DNA of 64,000 nt from Areca catechu. Lineage: Eukaryota; Streptophyta; Magnoliopsida; Arecales; Arecaceae. Under the pieces are notes generated by a model, which did no database searches, was not told the DNA's origin, and saw only the letters and a program-made list of their open reading frames with translations. Shown here in pieces: positions 11,331-22,489 of this stretch (position 1 is its first letter; the number at the start of each line of letters is the position of its first letter). The stretch is from NCBI GenBank assembly GCA_021397845.1, contig JAHSVC010000031.1:5535996-5599995 (forward strand), written 5' to 3'. A program made the position numbers and the translations under genes.

Positions 11331-12440
11331 AAGCCCAGCTCCGAGGTGCCAAGACCTGAGCCCAGCTCTCAGGCAACCCAAGATCATAGCTCAGATCTCT
11401 GGCCAAAGAACCTTCGAGCTAAGCTACTCTCAATCATCAACATCTCTGAGCCCAGCTCCGAGATGCCAACCCAGGACCGGAGCCCAACTCTCCAGCCAAG
11501 GGACCTTCGAGCCACGCTGCTCTCAATCATCAACGTCTCCGAGCCCAGCTCTGAGATGCCAACCCAAGCCGAAGCCCAACTCTCCGGCCAAGGGACCTTC
11601 GAGCCACGCTGCTCTCAATAATCAACGTCTTCGAGCCCAGCTCCGAGATGCCAACCCAAGACCAGAGCTCAGATCTCCGGCCAAGGGACCTTCGAGCCAA
11701 GCTTCTCCCAATCATCAACGTCTCCGAGCCCAGCTCTGGGATGCCAACCCAAGACCGGAGCTCAGATCTCTGGCCAAGAGACCTTTGAGCCAAGCTGCTC
11801 CCAATCATCAATGTCTCCGAGCCCAGATCTGAGATGCCAACCCAAGACCAGAGCCCAGATCTCCGGCCAAGGGACCTTCAAACCAAGCTACTCCCAATCA
11901 TCAACATCTCTGAGCCCAGCTCCAAGATGCCAACCCAAGACTGGAGCTCAAATCTCTGGCCAAGGGAACTTTGAGCCAAGCTACTCCCAATCATCAACGT
12001 CTCCGAGCCCATCTCCGAGATGCCAACCCAAGACCGGAGCCCAAATCTCTGGCCAAGTGACCTTCGAGCCGCGCTGCTCTCAATCATCAACATCTCTGAG
12101 CCCAGCTCCAAGATGCCAACCCAAGACCGGAGCTCAAATCTCCGGCCAAAGGACATTCAAGCCAAGCTGCTCTCAATCATCAATGCCTTGGAGCCTAGCT
12201 TCGAGGTGCCAAGACTTGAGCCCAACTTTCAAGCAACCTAAGATCGGAGCTCAAATCTCTGGCCAAGAGACTTTCGAGCCGCGCTGCTCTCAATCATCAA
12301 CGTCTTCGAGCCCAGCTCCGAGATGCCAACCCAAGACTGGAGCCCAACTCTCCAGCAAAGGGACCTTTGAGCCAAGCATCTCTTATCAATGCCTCGAGCC
12401 TCTCTCCAAGGTGCCAAAGACCTGAGCCCAGCTCTCAGGC
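11331..12440 (+). repeat. 93-bp tandem array between integrase and the antisense gene
   Basis: A unit anchored on GAGCCCAGCTCCGAGATGCC recurs with starts at 11448, 11541, 11633, 11726, 11819, 11912, 12005, 12098 and 12191, so the period is 92-93 bp. A longer step to 12308 and a shorter one to 12395 follow. Because 93 is 31 codons, the array stays open in several frames on both strands, giving a 204-codon open stretch at 11811-12425. I see no domain in it and do not call it a protein. Such arrays in the 3' part of Tat-type elements are known seeds of satellite DNA. Confidence 0.9.
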
Positions 12441-12677
12441 GATCCCTGGACTGAGGCCCAATGGTCCGGCCAGGAAGGCCTCGAGCCTAGCTCCAAGGCA
12501 TCCAAGACCTGAGACCAACCCTCAGACACCTTAGACCGGGGCTAGCTCTCCGGCCAAGGAACCACGAGCCTAGCTACTCACAACTGCCAAAATCTTGCAC
12601 CTAACTTGTCGACACCAAAGCCTGGTAATTAAGCCCCAGGCAAGGTGAGACCCTCTTCTCTGATCTCCCCACTCATC

Positions 12678-12780
12678 TAAAAAAAAAAAAGAAAGAAAAG
12701 AAGAAAAAGAAGAAAAAGAGAAAGAACAAAGAAAGAGAAGGAGGGGAAGGAAAGAAAGAGAAAAAGAGGGAAGAACCAGG
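12678..12780. repeat. GA-rich (purine) tract
   Basis: About 100 bp of almost pure A/G (GAAA, GAGAA words) lies on the element sense strand between the 93-bp array and the end of the antisense gene. Tat element 2 has a comparable pyrimidine-rich run on the plus strand (its antisense strand) at about 46960-46980. Confidence 0.7.
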
Positions 12781-12915
12781 GAAAGGATGGATTGCAAGAA
12801 AGCTCAAATTTTATTGACCAAGAGCCAGTTACAAATATTTTTCGGGCCCCCGACATGCCGGGTGACCCCAACCAAGTATAGAAAGAAGACAAAGTACAAA
12901 TGAAAGAAGAAAAGA

Positions 12916-15394
12916 CTACTCTGCATCGGCCGGCCCCCTGCTGAGCCTTGAGGTTGAGAGGTCCCGCCTTCAGGAACCTCCGGTAGAACGGCTTCGACCT
13001 TGGATGGCTAGGCCTCGATTGCCGTTGGAGGCTCAGAGGCCATAGCTTCCTCGACGACGACCTCCTCATCAGGCTCCACGTCCAAGGCTGAGGGGTACCT
13101 GAGGCGATCGCGGTTCTTGCCAGGAATGAATGCCTCGATCCGGCCATGCAAGAACATGAAGCCTTTATAGAAGGAGTCTGACACCGTCTGATGAATCTCG
13201 TGACGAACTCCTCCGAGGCCTTGAACTTAGCAATGGCCTCCTCAATGTCCTTCTTGGCCTCGGCGACCCCCTTCCTTGCCTCGACGACCTCCATCTTGGT
13301 AGCCTCCGTCGACTTGCCCGCCACCTCCATCGCCTTCTCAGCCATAGCCAACCTCTCTTTCCCTGCCGCCAGCTCCACCTGGGCAGTTCGAGAGGCCTCC
13401 TTGTACCGATCAGCCTCGACACTATACCACTTTAGCTTCTTCTCGACGGAGGAGAGATCGTCAACACCTCCTTGAGTGACTCCACTCCAGGTCAAGGGCC
13501 TCCAGGAGTTTCCAAGCTCGCCCCTCAGCATCGATGAGCTGCTCCTCCAGGTCCTTGACCTTCTGCTCGAGCACCCCGTTCATCCTGGCCTTCTCCTTCA
13601 GATTGGTCTTTGGAGACTCGATCTCGGCCGCCTGCTGCCGCTCAACACGCTCCTAGTTCTGACAGTAGCCCCTAATGAAGAGGGCCTCAGCACTGATCTG
13701 CACCATAAAAAAAGGTCAACCCAAAAAAAAAAGAGAAGAAAGGAAAAAAGAGAAGAAAGGGGTAACTCACTGAGTAAAGCTAGGTGAAGATGGCACTGAG
13801 GACGTCGTTCAGCCGCAGTCTGGCCATCACCTGCTGGTCGCATGTCTGGATTCAAAAATCCATCATGTACTCGGCCAGTGTGGGGCTCAGGAAGACAGAG
13901 CTCCTAGGCCCCATCTTGAAGGGGAGATGATGTCGCGCCTCCTCTCTCCTACTCTCTCATGGAGTAGGCTACCTTGCCCCACTAGTCATAGGGCCCCTGG
14001 AGGCAGGCTGAGGAGCTGATACCGGTGCAGGCAATTCCTCAGTCGCAGCCTTAGTCACGGCTCGAACCTCCTTATCCCCGACCTCGATCACAGGCGGACT
14101 CGGAGGACGCAGCGGCAGCAGTTGCGACCCTTGCCTGGGCTACTACCTCAGGCTCCACGATGGGGGCCGCCCCCTGACGACCGAGCCACTCTGGGATCTT
14201 TTGGGCCTCCTGCTAGACCGGCCCCAGCACCGCAGATACCGCCCTCTCCACCGGTGCAGTGGCAACTCGGGTCACCCCTGAACTCTGACCGATCGGTGTA
14301 GCAGGGCTCAGACCGGCCACCACGGCAGGAGCAGTCGCAGGCATGCTCTCGCCCCAGACCCACCTCGTCGAAGGCTCCTCGACCAGCCCGATCGGTAGCC
14401 TCTACTGGGTGATCGCCAGCAGGTCACTCTCTATAAAAATAATCCCTGCATGCAAGTCACACAATGGTCAGAGCCCGTAGGAAGCAATGTAAGAAATGCA
14501 AGAAAGAAAAAGAAAAGTTCAGGTCAAACTCACCCAATCCATTCGTTGGGTCAACCCCGGTGTCGGAGAGGTTCTGCTCTGATAACTGGATCTCGAGAGA
14601 AGGGATCTTGGTGGTGCAGAGCTGCTCATAGTCATCCCGGTCAGTCGCATCGACCACAGAATTTTGGTTTGGAAACTGGTCCGGATCGCTCCAGACCCAG
14701 TTGACCCCCTTAACCATGGTGAAAAAGAATTTGCTCTTCCGTCCCTTGATGGAAGAGGGGAGCTCAAATCTAATGCACTTTTGGCGGGAAGACAAGGACC
14801 ACCACCCATCCTCAGTCGGGTGGTGCTTCAGGGCAAAGAAAGCCCTGAATAAAGAGAACCGGGCAACAAACCCGTGGAGGTGACAAAGCACTACAAAGGA
14901 GAAAATGACCCTAACATCATTTTGCACTAACTGGGCATGGACCAAACGACAGTTATCCAAGACAAACATGAAGAAGGGATGGAAGGGAAAGCAAAGACCC
15001 CCTGAAAAGGTCTCCTCATAAAAAGCAAAGCGACCTGGGCCACTGGAAGTGACCCGTTCCCCCAGACGAGGGATCATAAGCCGAACAAAATGTGGGATGC
15101 CATAGACATCCCGAATGGTCCCAAGTTCCTCGGCAGTGATCATCGAGGCGACCCCGCCAGGACCTGTGGACCGGGTAGATTCAAGAGCAGGTACAGAAGA
15201 AGGAGGAGGGAGAGAAGGATCGGACCCTGGTTCCTTGATGAGCACCGGACCGGGAGAATGCCTCCTACTAAACTCGAAGCGAGTCACATCCTCCTCATCA
15301 CCGGAGGAAGAAGAAGATGCCGGCCTCCGTTCGGAGGGACCGGCCTCGCCCTGATCAGTGGAGGGGTGGAAGCCCGGGCCAAAGCAGGAGACAT
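12916..15394 (-). pseudogene. Antisense gene of Tat element 1 (Transposase_28-like domain plus coiled coil), three exons, decayed
   Basis: It runs opposite to gag-pol, between integrase and the 3' LTR. Such antisense ORFs are known in Grande/RIRE2/Retand-type elements and match the 'putative gypsy type transposon' family; their role is unknown. Likely start is ATG 15392-15394, with one early frameshift. Exon 1 (14534-15394) holds the conserved domain, with landmarks SGPGRFAFYE, ALKHHPTEDGWW and WVWSD. Intron 1 is 14446-14533 (GTGAGT...ATGCAG, 88 bp, phase 1). Exon 2 is 13771-14445 and is damaged. Intron 2 is 13698-13770 (GTGAGT...GTGCAG, 73 bp). Exon 3 (12916-13697) encodes a long Ala/Glu/Lys-rich coiled coil and ends at TAG 12916-12918. 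Tat element 2 has the same structure. Confidence 0.75.
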
Positions 15395-15908
15395 CCTTAA
15401 GAACAAGAGAAGTGAAGGACTCGAGGTAGAAGACGAAAGAGAGGACTCGACTCGATGGAGACCCTAGACCTGAAAGAGGGACCCTACTATGACGAAGGGG
15501 GAAGAAAAAGGAGACTAACCTGGTTCCTTAGAAGATCTGAGGCAACTAGGAGCAAGAAGAAAGCTAGAACACAACAGCAAGCACGGAGAATTCAAAAAGA
15601 TGGATATTTTGGGTAAGGCCCTCTTTTCATTTCGAAATGACCTAATAGATCCGTACCATTACAACCCCTCCACCAACGAATCCATGCCATGTGTTGCCCA
15701 TCGACGAAAATGGCATCCCGGTTGCTCTGAATTCTGTACCAACATTAACTACTCCTCGGACATGGCCACATGGCACCCCCGCATTGGCCTGCGGGACCGT
15801 CTCACAGAGTCCCAGCAATCATGGCCATCATTGCACCAGATCTCCGCCTTTCCATGTCAGCATCAAAATTACTCCCTTCGACCTGAGAACCGTGCAATAA
15901 TGAGCCTC

Positions 15909-15924
15909 GGGAGTGGGGGACAAA
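15909..15924 (+). other. Polypurine tract of Tat element 1
   Basis: GGGAGTGGGGGACAAA sits directly before the TG of the 3' LTR. This is the plus-strand DNA primer of LTR elements. Tat elements 2 and 3 have similar G-rich tracts at the same place. Confidence 0.85.
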
Positions 15925-17332
15925 TGATGTAGTAGGATCGCTGACATGGGGGAGCTGACAGGCACGATGTCAAAGGAAGTCGCCGCATCGGATGCCATGT
16001 CAATTCTCCTGCTCAGACTCCTTCATCAAGCTGAGCTCCCTCGAGACAACGTTCCGAGCTCCGTCCTCCACCAGGTCAATCCTGTGAGCTCGGGATGCCA
16101 AGGCCGGAGCTGCACTCTACCCTCCAGAGCGAGACCCTCGGAGATCGAGCCCCGTGGTCGAGCTCAGCCATCCTCCATCACGTGGAGCCTCTTCGAGGTC
16201 AAGCCCTTTAGACCGGGCCCGCACTCTGCCCTCCAGAGCGAGACCCTCGAAGATCAAGCCCCGTGATCAGAATCGAGCTCAGCCCTCCTCCACCACATGA
16301 AGCCTCTTTATGGTCAAGCCCTCTGGACCGGGCCCGCACTCTACCCTCCAGAGTGAGACCCTCAGAGATCAAGCCCCGTGATCGGAGTCGAGCTCAGCCC
16401 TCCTCCACCACGTGGAGCCTCTTCGAGGCCAAGCCCTCTAGACCGGGCCCGCACTCTACCCTCCTCCACTAAGGTGACCCCGCAAGCTCAGGGCATCTAG
16501 GTTGGAGTGAGCCCTACCATTCCAGCTTAGCCCTAGCTCAAACATGAGACCGCCATCCCAGGACACTAGCAAGCCACCCGGGGACTACACTGGGACACCT
16601 GCCAGACCGCATTGACCGCCTGTAGCCGCTGGTTACACCAGAAAGGGGAGAGACCCACTGATCGAGGCACCACGCTCCTCACCAACCACCTGAACCACCC
16701 GAGAAAGGAAGTCAACCAGGAGATTCGAATCCCAGGAGTGGCGGCCCACCAATCAAAATACTGCCAGGTTTCCCGAAATGAGGTGACCAAGGGGAATGTC
16801 AGAATGCATGATAGCTTCCCTTATCACTGATCGGGAAAGGCTCCTCGGGACACGTCGCACGTGCCTGATAGCCCGGTGGAGATCACAAGATGAAGCCCAA
16901 TGGTAACCTAGTCTACAAAACTCGAAGGTAATAATTACAAGAAAGGAGGGAGACATAAGCTAGAACACACCAACACAAGTGCAAGCTCAATCAAAAAGAT
17001 CACGGCACCACCAGCATACTCAAGCAAGGGCAGGTGGAAGAGCCATATAGAGACTCCCTCTAGCCATGCCACTCTTCCCCTAACACACTTGCACCCCACT
17101 CTCACACCACTCACTCTTCCTCGTATGCAGTCCATCAAGAGAGGCTCGACCAGGAGGATCTATTCTCCTGGATCATCACTGACTTGATCATCGAAGAGCC
17201 CCCACCGGAAACCCCAGCCCTGGTCACTAACCCCTATTTTGCAGGTCCAGGACCACTGGACGATAAGACAGCGAAGGAGGTGCGCTCAAACACCGACAGC
17301 AGCTACAGGCCACGGTGATCTTTGTGGCAACA
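15925..17332 (+). repeat. 3' LTR of Tat element 1
   Basis: This is the partner of 3349-4832. It starts TGATGTAG and ends GGCAACA before AACAT. The internal 110-115-bp repeat is here too (anchors near 16131, 16240 and 16355), with one unit less than the 5' copy. Many substitutions and small indels separate the two LTRs, so the insertion is not recent. Confidence 0.9.
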
Positions 17333-17825
17333 AACATGATTCATGATTATCTATTGAATTGGATTCAATCTAATATTAATATTTTATTAAAACTTTAAAT
17401 TAAATTAAAATTACTCATGATATGCTATGATCCATTTTCATCTCTAAATTGGATCATGTACTCTCTCTTTCTTCCTCTTTTCTCTCTTTCTTGTTCCATG
17501 GATAATGCCAATATAAGACCTCTCACTCCCCTTCCCTTTCCCAAGCAGACATTTCAAAGTCCATTCGTGTTGACTCCACTAATTGATTTTGATGATAAGC
17601 AAAATAGTTAAGTATAAGTTGAGGACTGATGATTTGCTTTAAGTATGTTTTTATTGAAAGGATGCTCACAAAATTTGAAGAAGCCCAATTGCGTTGAAGA
17701 ACCAAGGTTGATTGAAATGTTTGCACAAAACAAGACTTGGACACTCAAGAGATGGTTGAATGGATGGCTAAGCCAAATGAAAACTTGTTCCAGCTCAAGT
17801 TCAGTAGTTTCTAGTATTTTTCAGT

Positions 17826-18172
17826 GATGTGTCGACTCAAAGGTCGACACATGACATGAAGTGTCGACACATGGAGATGAAGTTTCGACACATGGACCAG
17901 ATGTGTCGACTCAAGGTGTCGATACATGGATCAATACATCGCCTGAGACTTTCAAGCCACAGAACTTGCAGAAGTTGAAGGAACAGTTGAAGTGTCGACA
18001 CATGGAAGCAATGTGTCGACTAAAAGTGTCGACTCAACTGAGAAGGTGTCGACACATCTGAGATTTCCAGAGAATCTGAATGAAGCATTTTAAACTATGT
18101 GTTGACTCAAGAAGAACATGTGTCGACCTTATGAGTCGACTCAATTGAGAAAGTATCGACACATGGAGTTCT
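17826..18172 (+). repeat. Array of TGTCGACA / TGTCGACTCAA words in the LTR upstream region
   Basis: More than a dozen copies or near-copies of TGTCGACACATGG and TGTCGACTCAA occur in about 350 bp upstream of the TATA-like box. The 8-bp core TGTCGACA is a perfect palindrome. The position, in U3 before the promoter, suggests transcription-factor sites or enhancers; that is inference. The array recurs in the other LTR at about 27617-28000 and, weaker, at 24197-24330. Confidence 0.75.
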
Positions 18173-18281
18173 GACAACAGTAACTGCTAGTATTTTTAAG
18201 TGCAGAACTTGTCCAAGTGGCCCCCAATGGCTAGTTTTTCAAGTGTAAAGGCTAGATTTTGGTTTTGAGGCCTTTAAAAGG

Positions 18282-18290
18282 TATTTATAT
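18282..18290 (+). promoter_or_regulatory. TATA-like box of the SIRE-type LTR
   Basis: TATTTATAT lies about 100 bp after the palindrome array. The same box is kept in the 3' LTR at 28116-28124. It is the best candidate for the LTR promoter. Confidence 0.5.
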
Positions 18291-18574
18291 GCTCCAAATC
18301 AAATCAAAATGAAACATATTAAATATCCTTAAAGAGTTTAGAGAGAAAAGAAGAGAGAAGAGCCTTAACTCCTATTCACTCAAGGTTCAACCACTCTCAA
18401 GCAAAAGGAAGACTCCAAGCATTCAAAGCCATCAAGAGCATTGAAGATCATTCAATCTTGGGCATTCAAAAGGCTTCAACAAGAGCAAAGCAATACTACA
18501 TCGAGCTACATCGACTTATTTGCTTTATTATTGAAAGCTTACATTGGTTCTTTATTTCTCTACTTATATCTTGT

Positions 18575-18835
18575 AAAGGTTATTGGTTAGCCAATTGAAA
18601 AATCAAGTGAGATTATTAGTAAGCCTTGGAAAACCAATTAGGTTGGTGGTTAGCTCGCAAAACCACTAAGGTTCTTGGTTAGCCCAGAAAACTAAGGGAG
18701 GTTTTTGGTTAGCCTTGTGAAAACCAATTAAGTTTTTGGTTAGCCCGTAAAATCAAGCGAGGTTGTGACTTGTGAGCCTTGTAAAATAAGTTGGGTTTTG
18801 ATTAGTAAGCCCAAAAAACTAATCGGCTGTAATCA
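18575..18835 (+). repeat. GGTTAGCC / AAAACCAA short repeats in the SIRE-type LTR
   Basis: About seven units of 35-40 bp, each holding GGTTAGCC followed by AAAACCA or AAAACTAA, lie downstream of the TATA-like box. They would be in the transcribed leader. The 3' LTR keeps them at about 28410-28670. Confidence 0.7.
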
Positions 18836-19144
18836 ATGTGATTATAGTAAATTTCCAAGGGGATCTTGGAGAGTGGATGTAAGTGCATTGTTGGCACCGA
18901 ACTACTATAGCTTGTTGTGTTTGTAATTGCTTGATCTCTCCTTCCTTGCTCTTTATATTTTGCTTATTGCTTTTAATTTTTGCTGCACTATTATTCTAAA
19001 GCATTGCAATTAAATCATAGTACCTTGCTGAATTAGATTGCATATCTTGTTTTATAAAGTTTGTAGCTTGTGATATTAAGCTTAGCCTTAAATTTTTAGA
19101 GACCCAATTTACCCCCCCTCTTGGGTTGCTTTCTGGGCAATAAG

Positions 19145-19156
19145 TGGTATCAGAGC
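19145..19156 (+). other. Primer-binding site of the SIRE-type element
   Basis: TGGTATCAGAGC, two bases after the 5' LTR, is complementary to the 3' end of initiator tRNA-Met. Confidence 0.93.
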
Positions 19157-19199
19157 CTTGTTCTCAGTATATAGGCTTTACTGCCTTGAGTAAAGATCT

Positions 19200-20925
19200 A
19201 TGGTAGCCCCAATTGGTACTAATATAGTTGAGGGACAAGCCTTAAATAGACCTCCATTTTTTAATGAAACAAATTATACTTATTGGAAAACTAGGATGAG
19301 AATTTATATGCATTCTATTGATTATAATTTATGGAAAGTTGTTGATAAGGGTCCTCATATTCTTTCGGTGATGGTTAATGGTGTTTCCATCCCAAAACTT
19401 GAAGAGGATTGGGATGAAAATGACATTAAACAATCCGAGATCAATGCTAAAGCAATGAATCTCTTTTATTGTGTATTAGATCCTAGTAAATTTAATAGGA
19501 TATCTACATGCATATCTGCCAAAGAAATATGGGACACACTTGAAGTTATCCATGAAGGTACTGATCAAGTGAAGAACACTAAGGTTAATATATTAGTGCA
19601 CACATATGAAATGTTCCGAATAGAACCAAATGAATCTATCAGTGATATATATACACATTTCACAAATATAGTTAATGGTATGAGAAGTCTTGGTAAAGTC
19701 ATGACTAATGCTGATCCTGTGAATAAAATTCTTAGGTCACTTCCAACGTCATGGGATCCGAAGGTGACCGCAATTTAAGAAGCAAATGATGTGGACAAGC
19801 TATCTCTTGAGCAGCTAGTGGGATCGCTCATGACTTATGAGATCAATCTAAAATAGAAATCTATGGACATGGACAAGAAGAAGAAGGGGATTGCTTTTAA
19901 GTCAAATATTCAAGAACAATCCTCGATTGATGAGTCTGAAGATGAAGAAGAGGAAGAAGGTGAAGAAGCCCTCTTTGCACGTAAGTTTAGAAGATTCATG
20001 AAGAGGAGGAAGTTTTCCTACAAAAAGAAATATCAGTCCAAGAAAAAGGGAAAGGAAAAAAATGAAAAAGAAAAAGAAAAGGAGAAAGAAGTACCTATAT
20101 GCTTCGAGTGCAAGAAGCCGGGACATTACAAGTTTGATTGTCATCTCCTCAAGAAATCAACAAAGAAATTAAGGAAGAAAGAAATGATAGCCACTTGGAG
20201 TGACAGCGAAGACTCCAGTTCGAAAGAAGAGCAGAATGAAGTTGCAAATCTTTGCTTCATGGCTCATCAAGACAATGATGAGGTATGTTCTGACTCCAAA
20301 GTTGATTTTACTTTTGATGAGGTTAGGAATGCTTTTGAAGAATTGATGCATGATTATAAATTAGTTTTAATCTAAAAATAAGAAATTGAAAAAGCATGAA
20401 AATAGTTTTTCTTTAGAAAACAACTCTTTACTAAATGATGTTAGTTCTTTGAAATCTAAGATAGATGTTTTAGAAAAGAAAATTAATGCTTTAAGTATGG
20501 AAAATGAAGTCTTAAAAAGACCTAAAAATATTATGACTAACAATGACCTTTTAAAGAAAAACAAGGATTTAGAACTTGAAAATGCTAAACACAAAAATGA
20601 ACTTGAAAAGTTAAAGCCTTTTGTTGACAAATTTACTTACAGTTCAGAAAAGTTAAACTTACTTTTAAACAATCAAAGAGCAGTTTATAATAAGGCAGGT
20701 TTAGGATATAAACTACAAAAATAATAAAAGTATTTCAAAAACATTTTTATACTTGCATCATCTAGCATTACCTGTTTTACTTGTAAAAAATTAGATCATA
20801 AATCATATCAATGTAATTTTAGAAAAATCATGTCTTTTGGTAAAGTATGGATTCCAAAAGGAACCATTTTAAATGCTAACCCTAAAAGACCCAAGTTGGC
20901 TTGGGTACCTAAAAACAAAGCCTGA
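19200..20925 (+). pseudogene. gag: gag of the SIRE-type element
   Basis: Starts at ATG 19200. The first 192 codons match the copia gag family (UBN2/DUF4219-like), with PPFFNETNYTYWKTRM near the N terminus. A TAA at 19776-19778 (where Gln or Glu is likely) and a TAG at 19854-19856 interrupt it. Then come acidic and Lys-rich stretches and the CCHC knuckle CFECKKPGHYKFDC (about 20101-20142). A frameshift near 20375 leads into a Lys/Glu/Leu-rich coiled-coil region (20386-20724). A second knuckle, CFTCKKLDHKSYQC, follows near 20777-20818. Gag would assemble the particle and bind RNA. A coiled coil between two knuckles is typical of long SIRE-type gags. Confidence 0.85.
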
Positions 20926-20939
20926 TCTTATCGCAGGTG

Positions 20940-21240
20940 TGTCTTGCAACCAAGGAAAACAAATGAGTTTGGTATCTTGATAGTGGTTGCTCAAGGCACA
21001 TGATTGGAGATATGAAGCAATTCACTTCTCTTGAAGCTTTGAATGGAAGGAGTGTGACCTTCGGTGATAATGGTAAAGGAAAAATCATTGGAATTGGTAA
21101 GGTTCATATAACTCCTTCTAATAGCATTAGTAATGTACTTTTAGTAGATGATTTAAAGCATAATCTTTTAAGTATTAGCTAGTTTTGTGATAGAGGTTTT
21201 CAAGTAATTTTTAAATCATCATATTGCATGATTACTTGTC
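20940..21240 (+). pseudogene. Aspartic protease of the SIRE-type element
   Basis: The active site WYLDSGCSRHM begins at 20970, with the catalytic Asp codon at 20979-20981. The region then continues to LLSIS, where a TAG at 21180-21182 replaces the usual Gln codon. A frame change separates it from the second gag knuckle. Sequence continues into the pre-integrase segment. Confidence 0.85.
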
Positions 21241-22300
21241 CGGATATAAATGGAGTACAATTCATTGGAAAAAGACATGGAAATATTTATTTAGTAGACC
21301 TTGATGATCTATCTTTACCTAATGGAGAATGCTTTGTTGCAATGAATTATACTAAGGAAGAGACTAGTTGGTTATGGTATAGAAGATTAGGGCATGCTAG
21401 TATGTATCTCATTTCAAAACTTAGTAAAAAGAATTTAATTAGAGATTTACCTGAAATTCATTTTGAAAAAGATAGAATTTGCGAAGCATGTCAATTTGGT
21501 AAACAAGTCAAAACTTCTTTTAAACCAAAAGGATTTGTAACTACTAGTAGACCACTTGAACTACTTCATATGGATCTCTTTGGACCAACTAGAACATCAA
21601 GTCTATGAGGCAAGAGATATGGATTAGTCATTGTGGATAATTTTTTAAAATTTACTTGGATTTTCTTCTTAGCACAAAAAAATGAATCATTTTCTGTATT
21701 TATAAAATTTTATCAGAAAAGTTTTAAACAAAAAAGGTGTTTCTGTCATTTGTATTCGTAGTGATCATGGAACCGAATTTGAAAATTAGGATTTTGAAAA
21801 CTTTTACAATGAAAAAGGCATAGAACATAATTTTTCTGCACCTAGGACACCTCAGCAGAATGAGGTAGTAGAAAGGAAAAATCGCACTTTAGAAGAAATG
21901 GCATACACTATGCTTTGTAAAAACAATTTGCCAAGGTATTTTTTGGCTGAAGCTATAAATACAGCCCGTTATGTTTTAAATCGAGTTTTGATATGCCCTA
22001 TTTTAAAGAAACCTCCATATGAGCTTTGGAACCAAAGAAAACCAACCTTGAAATATTTTCGAGTTTTTGGTTGTAAATGTTTTGTTTTGAATAATGGAAA
22101 AGATCATCTAGGAAAGTTCAATGCCAAGTCTGATGAAGGTATCTTCTTAGGATACTCTACATCAAGCAGGGCATACAGAGTATTTAACAAACAAACTTTG
22201 GTTGTAGAAGAGTCAATACATATTGTATTTGAAGAATGTTCTAACAAGTCCTCGAGAAAAGATGATACATCTGATAGATGTGCAGGTGCTGACAAGCTTC
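21241..22300 (+). pseudogene. Integrase of the SIRE-type element
   Basis: The pre-integrase finger is visible as WYRRLGHAS (near 21379) and CEACQFGKQ (near 21481). The core starts at PLELLHMDLFGP (about 21553-21588, first Asp). A TGA at 21606 is followed by a continuing frame, then a frameshift at 21720-21800, where the second Asp (near SDHG, about 21761) must be read in another frame. The Glu region (NEVVERKNRTL-like, about 21860-21890) is followed by an intact frame from 21898. Copia order, with integrase before RT, is clear. Confidence 0.85.
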
Positions 22301-22489
22301 AGAAGCTAACATTGGATGATCAAGCTCAACCAAATGAAGAAGATCAGGACAAGATTGAAAAAGAAATTGACACTCCAGAACATCAAGATCTACCTAAGGA
22401 GTGGAGGTATGCTCATGGACACCCTAATAAATTAATCTTAGGTGATCCATCTAAAGGGGTAAGAACTCGTGCTTCTATTAGAAATGAAT

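Larger units (their letters stand above)
3349..17332 (+). mobile_element. Ty3/gypsy LTR retrotransposon, Tat type (Tat element 1), complete but decayed
   Basis: Two related LTRs (3349-4832 and 15925-17332) both start TGATGT and end CA. They are flanked by a perfect 5-bp target duplication, AACAT at 3344-3348 and 17333-17337. Domain order is gag, protease, RT, RNase H, a second archaeal-type RNase H, integrase, tandem array, antisense gene, polypurine tract. The second RNase H and the antisense ORF after integrase are established traits of the Tat group (Retand, Grande, RIRE2, Ogre relatives). Every coding module carries stops or frameshifts, so the copy cannot act alone. A solo LTR interrupts gag at 6004-6890. 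Confidence 0.93.
17568..19142 (+). repeat. 5' LTR of the SIRE-type element
   Basis: This LTR pairs with 27354-28976. It ends TA where the 3' copy ends CA, a point change at the terminal base pair. It contains a cluster of TGTCGACA-type palindromes (about 17828-18172), a TATA-like box at 18282, and a run of GGTTAGCC/AAAACCAA repeats (about 18575-18830). Confidence 0.92.

Noticed and set aside
11811..12425. A 204-codon open frame made of 31-residue repeats
   Set aside because: It is a by-product of a 93-bp tandem array. Other frames and the opposite strand are open too, and the homologous slot in Tat element 2 has a non-codon 32-bp unit.
15470..15519. A further intron upstream of the antisense gene start in Tat element 1
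   Set aside because: Splice-like ends exist but the 50-bp length is below usual plant introns and no counterpart was found in Tat element 2.
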